Source of the DNA: Diplolepis rosae
Taxonomy: Eukaryota > Arthropoda > Insecta > Hymenoptera > Diplolepididae
NCBI GenBank assembly: GCA_030998225.1
Contig: JAPYXD010000475.1
Span: 1,054,001-1,118,000, forward strand
DNA: 64,000 nt
Direction of reading: 5' to 3'
Part shown: one piece after another, positions 1 to 10,549 of the stretch
Layout: each line of letters opens with the position of its first letter
How positions within the stretch are numbered: position 1 is the first letter of the stretch
The notes under the pieces: model-generated
Databases searched by the model: none
What the model was told of the DNA's origin: nothing
Seen by the model: the letters and a program-made list of their open reading frames with translations, nothing else
Program-made: the position numbers and the translations under genes

Positions 1-114
1 CAAATTCTGAAATATGGAGAAAGATAAACATGATCGAAGGAAATTCTACAAGTACACGAACTACGGCGATCTAAAAAGCAGATGGCTCTATAACGTCCAA
101 GTCAACAGAAATCG

Positions 115-1193
115 TTCTTATCGGTATTATCTTTGGTGAAAAGCTTTCTTGGATCCTTCACCTAAGATAACTAAAAGACGACTGTAAACACAGGTTAAAT
201 GTTATTAAACTCTTACAAAAAGAAATTGGAGAGCGGACCAAGAATTACTAACAAATACTTATGAGGCTATTGGTAGATCCAAGTTGGACTATGGGTTCGT
301 AATCTATAACTCAGCCAAATCCAGGATTCTAGAAATGATTTCCCCTATCCACAACGCTGGACTAAGAATTGCCTCTGGAAGTTTGTTTCTGACCCGATTA
401 GCAGTATTCTCTGTAAAACTGAAGAATACCCTCTTGACATTCGAAGAAAACAACAAAGCCTGGTCTATGCCACTGCTATAGCCTCTACATGGCTAAACCC
501 GACATATATATTTTCCTCGGGAAATACCAGGAAGGATATGAGAAACGCCTAAATTCCACTGTGCCACTATATATCAGAATCAAAACATACCTACAAAAAA
601 CCAATTTTGAAACACCAGCCATTGCCTCCAGAAGAATCTACAACTTTCCCTGTTGGCAATTTCTACAACCTACTACCATCACTGATCTTCATAAATTGCC
701 TAAGAATTCAACAACGTCTGTGAAATACAGAGCTACCTTAGACAAACTTCTCAAAAATTTGACAAATCAAATCCTAATCTACACAGACGGTTCTAAATCA
801 GCTAACGAATGTGGATGTGCAATAGCAACGCCTGATATACAATTTCAATTTAAATTACCGGACTATTACAACGCTTTCAGGTGGGAAGCATATGCTATCT
901 TACAAGCCATTCAAGCAATTGCAAACACCAGTAAATTTGATCACATTACGCAAGAAATCCAAGAAACCCTTTGTGAGCTCTTGAAAATCGAGAAGGAAAT
1001 AATTTTTACGTGCACTCCATCTCACTTAGGAATAAAGGTAAACGAAATTGCAGATTCTACAGCGAAATTGGCTTATTTACTGCCTGCAACCGATCCAAAA
1101 ACTTCAAAAACCAAATCTGCCAAGCCTCCAAAGCCTTGTAGAACGAAAAATGGAAAGCATCAAAAATCACTAAACATAACCTTTTTTTTATGA
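115..1193 (+). pseudogene. Jockey-type non-LTR retrotransposon, 3' end of ORF2
   Basis: This is the C-terminal part of a non-LTR retrotransposon polyprotein (reverse transcriptase tail plus RNase H). Reading in shifting frames one sees the region after the RT palm (a FxGEKLSW-like motif near 150, then K-rich LNVIKLL), the 'RSKLDYGFVIYNSA' block near 275-315 that is typical of Jockey-clade elements, and an RNase H domain beginning IYTDGSK near 778 and ending with a PSHLGIKVNEIADSTAK block near 1018-1067. Family knowledge: RNase H copies RNA out of the RNA/DNA hybrid. At least one frameshift separates 284-481 from 489-1193, and the middle of RNase H (the segment carrying the SDS acid) is missing, so it is dead. 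The 5' end lies outside the window or is lost. Confidence 0.8.
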
Positions 1194-1440
1194 ATATCGG
1201 CTTTTGATGTCGATTCTGCAGGCTCATAACGCTTGCTCTATGATCTTTTTCACACGACGTTATCGTAAACAACCCATTTTCATCGCCCGTTTTAATTTGC
1301 TTTAAAAATAGATCGGTTTCGTTACGCTTCAGTAGTGAATCGCAAATGGAAATTCGTTTGGTGAGTCGAATTTCGTTTAATTTGTGAGGAATCCAAATAT
1401 CGAGCTTATTAACGTAACCAAGTTATTTTAAATGTCTTTC
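1180..1440 (-). pseudogene. mariner transposase fragment (first catalytic Asp region)
   Basis: On the minus strand a continuous-sense mariner segment is readable: a W-PHKLNE-like block, then ISICDSLLKRNE, then the TGDE motif that carries the first catalytic aspartate, followed by a degenerate basic stretch. The same lineage occurs on the plus strand at 24985-25190, where the matching block is LHLKRNE followed by TGEE. The fragment abuts the end of the Jockey piece, so one truncated or inserted into the other. Neither the helix-turn-helix domain nor the second and third catalytic aspartates are present. It is a relic. Confidence 0.65.
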
Positions 1441-1507
1441 AACGTATGTAGTCTGTTCAACAAAAACGAGTTCTGGATTTTTCGAAAACTATTAGAGATT
1501 TTTGAAC

Positions 1508-2288
1508 TTTTTTTTTTTTAATGAAAGTACATTTAAAGGACTAAGGTGCAATTGCCAAGGCGATTCTGTAGTGTTCGAATCATCCGAGAGAGCAGACGTG
1601 AGTCATAATGAGTCCTGTGTACGCGAAACGTTTTGAAGCGATCTTCTTGTGTACCCATCCAAAGGGACCACTTATGTCCTATACAGCTGCTGCTAAATAC
1701 ATCAAAAAGTCGAAATCGTTCGTGAAGAAGTGGGTTGAGCGTTATAAAGCCAATAAAACAGTCGACGATCTGCCTGAAAGAGGCAAATGTTTGGGGATGC
1801 TTCTCACGGCGCGGTTTTGTGTGTTTAGAGCTCTTCACCGAGAACTTGAATGCTCAGAAAATGCTCCAAATATATGAACGTGGTCTTCTAAGGTTTGCTA
1901 CAAAGATGTTTGGAGCCGATACGGCCGATTGGATCTTACAAGAAGATAACGGCCCGAAACATCGAAGCCGTCTCTGCACCGCCTGGAAAACAGAAAATGG
2001 CATCACAACTTTGGACTGGCCATCACAGTCCCCCGATGCGAATCCAATCGAAAATGTCTGGAGTGTTTCTAAGAGGAAGTTTGCAGGAAAACGTGTGTTC
2101 ACCCTGAAACAGCTCTCGCAAATAATCAGGAAGATATGGCAAGAATTACCAACGGACTACGCTGAAAAATTAGTGGAAAGCATGCCGAAAAGGTGCCAGG
2201 CCATCAAGGACAACGATGGGGACTGGACTATCTATTAGGTAGTAGCGCCGTAGTCCTTCGAGAGTACTTTCATTTAAAAAAAAAAATT
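1508..2288 (+). mobile_element. Tc1-like DNA transposon, short internally deleted copy
   Basis: The two ends are inverted copies: 1508-1550 (T-run, AATGAAAGTAC, then AAGGACTAAGGTGC) matches the reverse complement of 2245-2288 (T-run, AAATGAAAGTAC, then AAGGACTACGGCGC). Between them lies a Tc1-type transposase. The whole is about 780 bp, roughly half the usual Tc1 length, because part of the gene is deleted. I could not define a clear TA target duplication because both ends run into A/T homopolymers. Confidence 0.75.
1608..2238 (+). pseudogene. Tc1-family transposase, internally deleted (DD34E type)
   Basis: The product would cut and paste the element by a DDE mechanism. The first frame (ATG at 1608) gives a paired helix-turn-helix region ending in ERYKANKTVDDLPERGK; the rest continues in another frame from about 1790 (VWGCFSRRG...) through QEDNGPKH, which holds the second catalytic Asp, to SQSPDANPIENVW, which holds the Glu. 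The Asp-Glu spacing is 34 residues. The join drops roughly 130 residues, including the first catalytic Asp, and changes frame, so no active enzyme is made. About 210 residues remain against about 340 in the family. It ends at TAG just inside the 3' inverted repeat. Confidence 0.8.
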
Positions 2289-2295
2289 AAAAAAA

Positions 2296-2319
2296 AACAT
2301 ATTACGTACGTAATATGTT
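2296..2319. repeat. 24-bp perfect palindrome
   Basis: AACATATTACGT followed at once by its own reverse complement. It lies 8 bp beyond the 3' inverted end of the Tc1 element. It may be part of the original insertion target or an extension of the element; no function is claimed. Confidence 0.8.
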
Positions 2320-3601
2320 AAGCTTCTGTGAGATCTCTCGTGTCGTACTATGCTAGTTATTTTCTATTATTGCTTTTGTTTTGTCGTCGTCAACGTCAGT
2401 TGGGCGCCAGAGCGTGGTGCATCTTTGAGGTCAAAATCTCCGGAACGAAAACGAGAAAACTAATTTTGGCACTGGCTTTCTATTAATGATGTGACGAAAA
2501 TGACCGTCTGGAATATTCATTTCAAATCAATATTAATCAATAAATAAACAACAAAACTCGAAACTTTGTTTTTACCGAATAATCTAGGAAACTTCAGCTG
2601 TCAAATACGATATACGGTCCGAAGTTTGCAATGGAGAAGAATGACTTCGAGCGACTAAAGCCATCTAGCGAAAAAAAGCAATATGACTTTGTTGCCTACC
2701 CAATATTTTCGAAAACGCAATTAAAAAAATAAATGGTAGATGTACAATATATGTGAAACTTTGCACATGGTTATTTCATCTCTATGTCCAAACTAAGGGG
2801 CGAAGTGTCACGTCATGTGAACATTATAGGTTATTTGTTATAATATCATCTAATACTTTTACGAAATTGTATTTGAGGAATAAAAGTGATATAGTGAGGA
2901 ACAAATTGTAAATTTATTCATTAAAAAGGGAAAAAATTTCTAACACCTCGTCCTTGTTGCGGTTAAACAATCTTACAGATCTTTTCGCCGTTCAGGAACT
3001 AGAAATGGTTTTGTTTTTGTATATTTTTTATTCATTAATTTCAATTAGTACAATGGCCCCTTTTGTTTAAAAATTCATGTTCGCAAAATCCTAAAACCTG
3101 CATATTAATAAATAAATTTCAATTATTTGATAAACGTCTTATTGATATATATATATATATCTAATATAGCTAAATATGATTTTCTTAAAATTCCATTTAT
3201 TTTTAGATATAAGACGAATGCAGAAATATTATTGAAATATGTAGACGTAATTTGGTAGTTTGGATCTATAAAATCATATTCAATGCTTAACTCGTTAATT
3301 AGTTGTATAGGGCTAGCGACGGTGGCAGCGTTTATTGTTCTAAATGGTACGTCTATTCTTTCTGAAACATATAGAAATTATATTTGCAGAAAAAGTAGAA
3401 GTTGCTTATTTTCTATATTTCTTTAACGAGTAAATTATAAGGCTGCAGTGCATGTTAACAAAGCTTATATTAAATCGTACATTTAAAGGAGGTAAGTAAG
3501 GTAATCAGTATAGGCTTTGTTCCTAAGTTAACTTAATGTTTTTATTATAAAATGCTTATAATAATAAAAGTGGTGGCATGATTTTTTTTTCATTTTTTTT
3601 T
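2320..3601. other. AT-rich noncoding stretch, no gene seen
   Basis: No ORF with recognisable protein content on either strand. A short (TA)n run lies near 3148-3161. The part from 2390 to 2480 is a little more GC-rich than its surroundings but shows no coding pattern. Confidence 0.6.
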
Positions 3602-3895
3602 CATGAGATTGAACATCATAGAAGTTTTTCGCGAAACACGTTATATGAGTGCAATGTTACATATGAGAACACGAATTATGGAATGCCCATAAAGTGGCTG
3701 TAATTTTCATAAAAAAGTAATCTGAAGTATTGAATTTGAAACAAACATACTGTTTTGAAAAAGTAATAGAGTAAAAAATTATGGAAATCAATCTCATGGG
3801 TTAATTAGGGATAAGATCAAGTGTATTACACATGTAATGTGTTTGAAATTAAAAAACGACACTTTCGGACCAAGTCATTTTATTTTAAAAAACAG

Positions 3896-3940
3896 TTCCA
3901 ACGTTTCCAGAACACAATGTATCTCCTCATCAGGGAATAA
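3896..3940 (-). ncRNA. hammerhead-ribozyme-like motif (degenerate)
   Basis: On the minus strand the sequence has the conserved core order CTGATGAG ... GGAAACG with a helix-II-like hairpin (AGA/TCT and ACA/TGT pairs, one bulge) between. It lies downstream of a PLE GIY-YIG coding tail on the same strand. Published work has reported small hammerhead ribozymes in Penelope-like retroelements. The closing C next to the GAAA is G here, so this copy is probably inactive. Structure was judged by eye only. Confidence 0.4.
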
Positions 3941-4409
3941 AAGTTCTTATTACCACATTAGTATTAAATTTGTTAAATCTGTAATAATGAATTATTTTGT
4001 ATCGATTGTAACAGATAAATTATTATAAAAATATTATTATAAAAAAGTAAATACCTTAAAATTGTAAAAATAAACATATAAACCAGAATAATTTTACAAA
4101 CATTGTAAGGTTAAACAAATATGAAAATTTTTGTTAGGAAGCAAGAGCACACGGCTCTGCTCCCGACTTAACTGAATTTTAAAATTGTCACTTACTTATT
4201 ATTATAATATTACAGGAGCGTATCGTCGAAGTTTAAAATTACGGAGTCAATAAGAAGTCAAATTTGTTTATAAATAAATAAAATTTAGGAAACAACATAA
4301 GATAAGATGTCATTCATTTATAAATTAAGTAAGAAATGGAAACCAAAATATAAGTAAGGGGAGAAAATATAAAAATAATCGGAATTTTTTCTATTTTTAT
4401 AAAATTTGT

Positions 4410-4640
4410 TTATAAAAGGAATTCCAGAATAGCATTATAAGATTGGTTAAAATGCTCCAAATCTGAGACTTTGTTTAGACTATTGCTTTTTTCTTTTTTT
4501 ATGAAAACCATTTCTGCGAAAGATCTTTTTTGGAAGTTTTTTTCTTGATGTACAATTTTGAAATCATTCCACAAAATTTCATGTGATGAACTATTATTTT
4601 CATTTTCATTCCATATCAAGAAATTGATAACTCGATCTGT
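4410..4640 (-). pseudogene. Penelope-like element, C-terminal GIY-YIG nuclease tail
   Basis: The reading frame ends with a pattern typical of the last part of the PLE GIY-YIG domain: IVHQEKNFQKRSFAEMVFIK (the E-x-x-x-x-K-R-x-x-x-E-M catalytic Glu block) and then NSLNKVSDLEHFNQSYNAIL. The N-terminal GIY and YIG strands and the reverse transcriptase are absent, so this is the 3' end only. A second PLE locus at 47880-49275 carries the complementary parts (RT and the first half of the nuclease). Confidence 0.65.
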
Positions 4641-5074
4641 TTGTTCTCTAGTAGCTTGAAGTTTGAGAATTTACTTTTTTCAAAAATTAACTTAATTTCA
4701 ACTTGTTACTTTTACAAAAAATTAACGTAACTCACCCAGAAATGCATATAAATAAAGTATGATTTAAAGTCATACTTTCTGCATGCAAGGAACGCAGGTG
4801 TTTTAAAATATTTATGACAAATTTGTGCAGTCATTCTAAATCATTGCTCATAAGAGATTAATTAGAGCATACACAGTAGTCATAATTTTTTACTCTATTA
4901 CTTTTTCAAAAGAGTATGTTTGTTTCGAATTCAATACTTCAGAATACTTTTTTATGAAAATTACAGCCACTTTATGGGCATTCCACAATTCGCGTTCTCA
5001 TATGTGACATTACACTCATATGACGTGTTTCGCGAAAAACTTTTATGATGTTCAATCTCATAGGTTAATTAGGG

Positions 5075-6781
5075 ATGAGATCAATTTTGAATTGCGAGTA
5101 CGCCGCACGTACGGTTTATTGCCTCTATTGTCATGACCAACTACCTGCTTTTGGGTTCGACTTCGAGCTGGCCGATAAAATTTGGGACGATTCGGCACAA
5201 AGCATATATGCAATCTTTGCGGACTTTGCACATGTACGTTTAAAATATGAGAAGAGTTTTTTACGAACCTTTTTCGTTAACCTGTAAGTCATAAAATTTC
5301 CGTCTGTCCCAAGGGTTCTATGCATGTAAATTTCATCCCGAACTGAGGTATAAAAGTCCTTCGGTTTATAGAGGTACTATTTATTGCTTCTATTATATTT
5401 TTTCGTTACCTGATCTAGGGATAAATTTCCGTCTTTTATAAGAATTTATTTTAATATTTCGTCTCGCAATTCGTCACAAGTTTGGGTTTGAGACGTCTCA
5501 AACTTCTATATCACGTAGGTCGCCTATATAAGGGACGTCCTCCTGGGGGATTTCTTCATAAAAACAATGTTCGCATAGTGGTTTTAAAGTGATTTGAGGC
5601 ATAAGTGTTATGCCATTAATGTCGAGGCTACTGCAACAAAAATAATCAGAATACTTCGTTTGTCTTGATGCAATCATTGTATTTTCCTTTGCGGCTTGGG
5701 GGGTGTGTGTATTCAAAGGCAGCATTTTCCTGTGAGAAAATATTGTATTTTCATGTCATAATAACTAGAACGAAAATTCGCTTTATGTGCGTAAATCGTA
5801 ATTAAAGAAAAGAATCTCTACTAAAAAGATAGGCTACATACAGATACATTTTTTTATTTATTTTTTTTTATTTCATGTCACTATTGAAAGAAAAAGTATT
5901 TGGGAGCATATAAGTATTCAAATTCATGCATACTGAGGATACTTAATACTTTTCTTTTACATCATTTCCATAGTACATGCGTTATAAGATGAATCTTTAT
6001 ATTTCTATTTCAATTCCATTTCGTATTATCGAACTTATCGATGCATTGAGTACATTGAAAGGCTGTGCAACAAATGGATATTATTTTTATATTACCAAAG
6101 AAGCAGACTGTATTAAATTGGCGTATTTTTCCGATTGAATGCCAAGTGTTTCGACGTTCAAAGCTTTCTTTTTTATAATCTGAAACTTTGAGGTAACAAT
6201 GTTCACGAATACGCATTGCCGAGTGAGTTGATTTTACATAGATCAATGGTGTATTTTCGTCCAATTTGAAACATTTGGTAATGAATAGTTTTTCATAAGT
6301 TTGTGGGTGATGTTCTAAGCAAATATCGTCGAAAGATTTTTCGTTTTCAGGTATTTCTTGAGGAGGTTTCATGATTCTAAAAATGATAGAAAGAGAGAAA
6401 ATATTTGGTTATAGGCAAGTTACTAGTCTGAGTGAAAAAAGTTTACTGATTTATAATTTTACTGCTTCTAGGATTTAGGATGATGACATCTTTTTGAAAG
6501 TTATTTACAGTGTGATAATTGGGGTTTCTAAGGTTGTCGTTTTTTGGTCAGTTTGAAAAATTTAGAAGGGTTTAGGTCAAGAGGTTTGTGTGTTTTTATG
6601 TATTAGAAGTAAAAATAGGGAAAGTTTTTGGAGAAATGAAGGTCGAAAGGGTTAACTTTGAGGGTGAGAAGAGTGTCAGTCGAAGTTTAGATCCTTTGAG
6701 TAAAACATGGAATCGTTTCAGAAGGAAAATATTGTAAATGAGTTTTCGGAATTTTTCGGAAACGAATTTTTATTGTCGGAT
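5075..6781. other. noncoding or unrecognised stretch with small ORFs
   Basis: Small open frames of 60-75 codons occur (for example minus strand 5498-5725), without recognisable domains. The AT-rich part 5840-5880 is T-rich. The only ORF described separately is 6010-6372. Confidence 0.5.
6010..6372 (-). CDS. unrecognised 120-residue ORF
   Basis: I do not recognise this protein. It starts at an ATG directly after a good 3' splice-site-like tract on the minus strand (pyrimidine-rich, ending TTTTTAG just before AATCATG), so it could be the first coding part of a spliced gene. The first 60 residues are charged (KPPQEIPENEKSFDD), the end is Cys-rich (ICCTAFQCTQC) and might bind metal. No neighbour supports a role, and the ORF could be chance. 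It is on the same strand as the glycoprotein remnant 2 kb away but separated from it by the LTR at 6782-8328. Confidence 0.25.
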   Translation of the reverse strand: MKPPQEIPENEKSFDDICLEHHPQTYEKLFITKCFKLDENTPLIYVKSTHSAMRIREHCYLKVSDYKKESFERRNTWHSIGKIRQFNTVCFFGNIKIISICCTAFQCTQCIDKFDNTKWN

Positions 6782-8328
6782 TGTTACATCCCGGCAACAT
6801 TAAATTTTTAACTTTTTATTATTGCCCCTGCATATGAGCAATATGTCATACACTAGCGTAACTAAGTAGTAAATATTCTTTAAATTCAGTCTTATGGTAA
6901 TTACTATCTGGACCGGGTAACTGTTCTACAGAGGTAAACTAATGCGCTACTTCACATCGATAAATCGGCTCGACACTTGGTAACAAGTGATAAAGAAGAG
7001 CACCGCTCGGTCTATATGGTAATTGCCCGCGCAGTGATTAGTCAGTGAATCATGCTACGCGTCGATACAATAGTGATGTAGAGCTAGTAACCTAGTGAGA
7101 CGGTAACAGGTTGCTGGCATGGCACCATTAACATTGACTAATTATTGCTTTAATTAATAACTATTATGCCATCCCTGTTAGTATTTCAGCATACAATTAT
7201 TATTAATATTGGTAAAAATCAATAATAATTTGGCAGTTAATCATATACCATCTACAATAGAAAATCAATTAATCATAGGTTGGAACACATAAAATATAAG
7301 CTACAACTAAGTAGATGCAGGTATTCTTAGTCATACCTGGATCTACTTGTTGATTAGAAATAAAAATAGGTAAGAGAGAGAATAGAAGGGATATAAAATC
7401 CAAATTACAGATCAACATTGGCCAATAGTAATAGACCGTGGTGGGAGAAAACATAGATCTTTGATAAAACGTGACTTTATACAGAATTGCACCGCGCGTG
7501 ACTTTATACAAATTTGCACGGCGCGTGACCTAACACAATTTTGCGCGATCCACTCCCACTTCAGTCACTATTGGAAGATCCAATAATATATACACCCCAG
7601 ATTCACCTCTGGAGGTTTTTCATTAAGTTCCGAACAGTTGTACGGTTAGTAGGTTCGGACCGGTAATTCAACGTCATGAGCAGACCCTTCGATAAACGTA
7701 AGTCTCAGTGGATTTCTATGAGCAATTCTACATTCGGTACTTGGTAAATAAAATCCTTGGTTCTTAAGTGGTGCCAGTCCGGAAACCGTAGTGCTAGATA
7801 GTTCCTTTGGATTACGTGTATCGTTGTATTTTGTCGTGTCGGTTAATAGTGATTCATTTCGGAAATCGGGACGAACTAACCTATCTTGTTAACAAGTGCA
7901 TGTTTGATTCATTTCTCGTGTACTTAGCAAGATACGTAAGCGGATAATTGATCACATCAGTTGCTGGTGGACTTGCATCCCTTACACCATACCTCCTGCA
8001 AGATTTATCGTTGTTTTGCTGCTTCACGGAGACTCAAACCAAACCCAACTATCCTGCACGGATTTGTGCCGTCGACTTGCAATTATAGGAGTAAAAAACG
8101 ACAATTCTCTCTTTTGCCCTCTAAATTAAGAGGTAGACAAGTAAGTTACCACCTAAGTATCATCCTGTGTGAAAACTTGCGCAAAATCTTATTTATTTAT
8201 AATAAATTATTTCATTTATTCATATATTCAGTGTTTTATTATCATTGTGAACAAGTCAGGGCCCATAGACCTTAGAAGTGACAAAGTACCCACAAACAAA
8301 AATAAATTATCGGGCCTTACCAACCTGA
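6782..8328 (+). mobile_element. 1.55-kb LTR, copy A (probably solo)
   Basis: This block is the homologue of 61895-63438. Both begin TGTTACATCCC; the 3' 730 bp (from the TATATAC box at about 7587) match the other copy at about 90% by eye, while the first 800 bp are far more diverged. A TATA box followed about 25 bp later by a TCATTAAGTTCC initiator-like site gives plus-strand orientation. The upstream part has three 27-bp repeats (7470-7547, CGTGACTTTATACA type). The last bases (GTAACA in copy B) are lost. Neighbouring DNA is not this element's interior: the retroviral genes beyond 8362 run the other way. So I read it as a solo LTR. Confidence 0.75.
7470..7547 (+). repeat. three 27-bp tandem repeats in LTR A promoter region
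   Basis: Units begin at 7470, 7497 and 7524, each starting CGTGAC and ending in a CG-rich GCGCG/GGCG stretch. They lie about 40-115 bp upstream of the TATA box, the position of enhancer repeats in LTRs. The sister LTR has a different 29-bp repeat at the same position. Confidence 0.75.
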
Positions 8329-8361
8329 TATAATCAGCTAACCGTTTCCCTTACATCCAAA

Positions 8362-10073
8362 CTACCCTTGCCTTTTGCTCGGGACGTAACACGATGATAT
8401 TGATTTTGAGATTCCAGAGTGTAGTTTGAGGTTTTGCGAAAGCGGGGGAATTTTGTATAGTGAAGTTGGATGGCCTGTAATAGGGGTAATTTTTAGAAGA
8501 GATTTTGATTTTGTGTAAATCTGTGGCAAGACTAAATTATTTGCTTTAATGATGCAATCGGATTGTGTTTGTAGAATACTAGCGTTATTGACAGTAATCT
8601 GAGTGGAAATTTTTGTGGACAATGGATACGAATTTTTGTAGGAAAAGAAGTGGAGTATAACTATCCTTGATAAAATTTAAGTGGAGTCCATTGGATGTTT
8701 TTAGTTTTTTTTTTAGATAGAATTGGCACTGATACATTTTATTTTTTGTAAGAAGTGCTGTTTCACAAATTTGTTTGTTTATTGTGCTCCATTTAGTGGG
8801 AGTGAAAGTACAAATTTTTCCAATTTGTGTTGAATGACAGGTATCATAGAGATAGTCGTCGAAGGTAAAATAAGTTTGTGATAGATAGGGATTGAATAGG
8901 GTTTGAATACATGATATTTATTTTCTGATATAAATGGAAGAGAGAGTGAGATAACTAATTTCTTCTCATAAAAGAAAAGTTGAACTTTAGAAAATATTAG
9001 AAGTTCAGAAAGAGTGAGGTCGTTTGCAGTTTGATATGGAGAACTTATGGATGCTAGATTCTTGATTGAATTGAAAGTGATTAAAGACAGTAGAGTAGGA
9101 TGCCAATTACCATTAATTGCAAAAGCTAAATTAGTTGATAGCTGTTGTATACTGAGAATATAATGGTATGTAGTGTCTTTGATGTTAGTTATCCATGATA
9201 CTTCGAACATTTCGTACAAGGAATCTGTTGAATTTGGAAACTAGATGCCAGTTTTTAAATCTAGCAATTGGGTTTTGTGCTGTTATTTCATTGAGAATGC
9301 AGTTATTTTGACAATGGACAGTCAATTCTTTGAATGTTTCAAATATTTCGTATCCAAAATTCAAAAAGTTTAATATATTGATATAAGAAAGAAGATGCCA
9401 GCTGCCAGAGGTAAAAGCTATATTGTCTAATGTCTTCCATGTCGACACAATGGGATTCTGAAAGTGAACATGTTATTCCTGATCGTAAGTGTATTTTATT
9501 TGTATTTAAATTCACGTTAGCATAGTATTCTTGAAGTGTGATTTTTAATACACCTGGAACGATTACGTTATTCACCGGTCCAAAAGGATCTGAATATTGA
9601 GTTCCAGAGCAATCTCCATTCATAGCCAAAGATCTGGCTAGTAGTATGCTGTGATAAGATGTTTGATTAGTTTTTAAATTTGAGATTTGTAGGTTTTGGC
9701 GCAAAGATATTATACCTGATGAGTGTAGTGTATCACATTGTTGGTGCGAAATTTCATGTATATATTCACTTTCTTCATTAGTTACTGCTGAAATATGTGA
9801 ATGCATTCCACAGTCAGATATAGTACTTCTAATTTCGATCTTGCATTGTCTTACTAGGGTGAGTGTAAAATCACTTATTTGTAAAAGTTGAATGTAAGTT
9901 GTTTCTATGTGTAATTTAGGTTCAGGTATATCACATTCTCCTACCTCAAGAAGAGACAGTGTTGTTGAATTAAGTTGATTGGATCCACAGTCGTATCCGA
10001 TGATTGCTTCTGCAGTTGTTGTCATTGATATGAGCATGACTAAGGTTGTCAGTTTTTTCTTTCTGGACCCCAT
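8362..10073 (-). pseudogene. endogenous envelope-type glycoprotein, chuvirus-like, frameshifted
   Basis: Membrane glycoprotein remnant carried by a retroelement. The first open segment (10073 down to 9339) begins with a basic tail and hydrophobic signal peptide, followed directly by a Cys-Gly containing ectodomain start with spaced cysteines, the layout of glycoproteins of chuviruses (Jingchuvirales), which are known to have been captured by arthropod LTR retrotransposons. Further segments follow at 9448-9185, 9219-8779 and 8622-8362 in other frames, so at least three breaks disrupt it. Total length, about 570 codons, is close to the family. The ATG at 10071-10073 sits 3 bases after a pyrimidine tract ending TTTCCTAG, a plausible acceptor for a spliced envelope message as in Gypsy-type errantiviruses. 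Family assignment rests on reading by eye. Confidence 0.6.
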
Positions 10074-10191
10074 GTCTAGGAAATGAGTTTTCTAGTTAAC
10101 AAATTTTTATTCATTTTCAGAAATAAAATTTATTTGTTCACTGATTTGTTATTCTTATATGCATTGGGTATAATAAACACTTTTGCAATAC

Positions 10192-10503
10192 TTATTCAAT
10201 GAGATTCAAAATTTCTGCTAATAATCCTTGTCCAGATTGTCGTAAACTTAGTATAAAATTGTGGTATGCAAGTGGACAAACGGTTTTTATTGCGAGAATT
10301 ATGTCTTCTATAGTTGATGGATTTGTTATATCATAAAGCCATAGTGGAATGTTATGATCATCTCGGTTGAAGATTTTATTTCTTAGTAGGAATGGCCAAA
10401 TAGTTACTATATCAATGTTGTTGACAAGAAGATCGCAATATTTATCTATTCTTTTTTGATGGATGGGATCCATTGAGTAACGATATCTGAAAGTAGTTTC
10501 CAA
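10192..10503 (-). CDS. CARD-like (death-fold) small ORF inside a retroelement
   Basis: A 103-residue open frame (93 residues from the second ATG at 10473, whose MDPIHQKRI start looks more natural). The sequence reads like a caspase-recruitment domain over nearly its full length: helix 1 (QKRIDKYCDLLVNN), a middle helix (LLRNKIFNRDD), an S/T-P-S-T helix start (NPSTIEDIILAIK), and the C-terminal signature FILSLRQSGQGLLAEIL, which matches the usual 'F...Lr.sGq..La..L' ending of CARDs. CARDs drive homotypic contacts in apoptosome and innate immune complexes. It lies between a Gypsy integrase fragment 46 bp upstream and the glycoprotein start 120 bp downstream, all on the same strand, and is intact while both neighbours are broken. 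No protease or kinase domain is attached. An alternative is an unrelated all-helical accessory protein. Confidence 0.55.
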   Translation of the reverse strand: METTFRYRYSMDPIHQKRIDKYCDLLVNNIDIVTIWPFLLRNKIFNRDDHNIPLWLYDITNPSTIEDIILAIKTVCPLAYHNFILSLRQSGQGLLAEILNLIE

Positions 10504-10549
10504 TTTAGTCTGCTTTATTTAATCGAGCACGTTTCAGTCGATTAATTCT

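Larger units (their letters stand above)
3602..5062. mobile_element. long inverted-repeat block around a Penelope-like remnant
   Basis: About 180 bp at 3602-3783 recurs as a reverse complement at 4881-5062 (roughly 90% alike by eye). The 1.1 kb between holds the PLE nuclease tail and a hammerhead-like motif. A further direct repeat of about 35 bp (CAATCTCATGGGTTAATTAG at 3788 and CAATCTCATAGGTTAATTAG at 5053, with matching sequence after it) follows both arms. Penelope elements are known for inverted or tandem partial copies, so a PLE insertion in inverted arrangement is the simplest reading; a foldback DNA element is the alternative. Confidence 0.6.

Noticed and set aside
6782..8328. LTR A as the 3' LTR of the glycoprotein-bearing element next to it
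   Set aside because: TATA box, initiator and the primer site of sister copy B all give plus-strand orientation, opposite to the integrase-CARD-glycoprotein genes.
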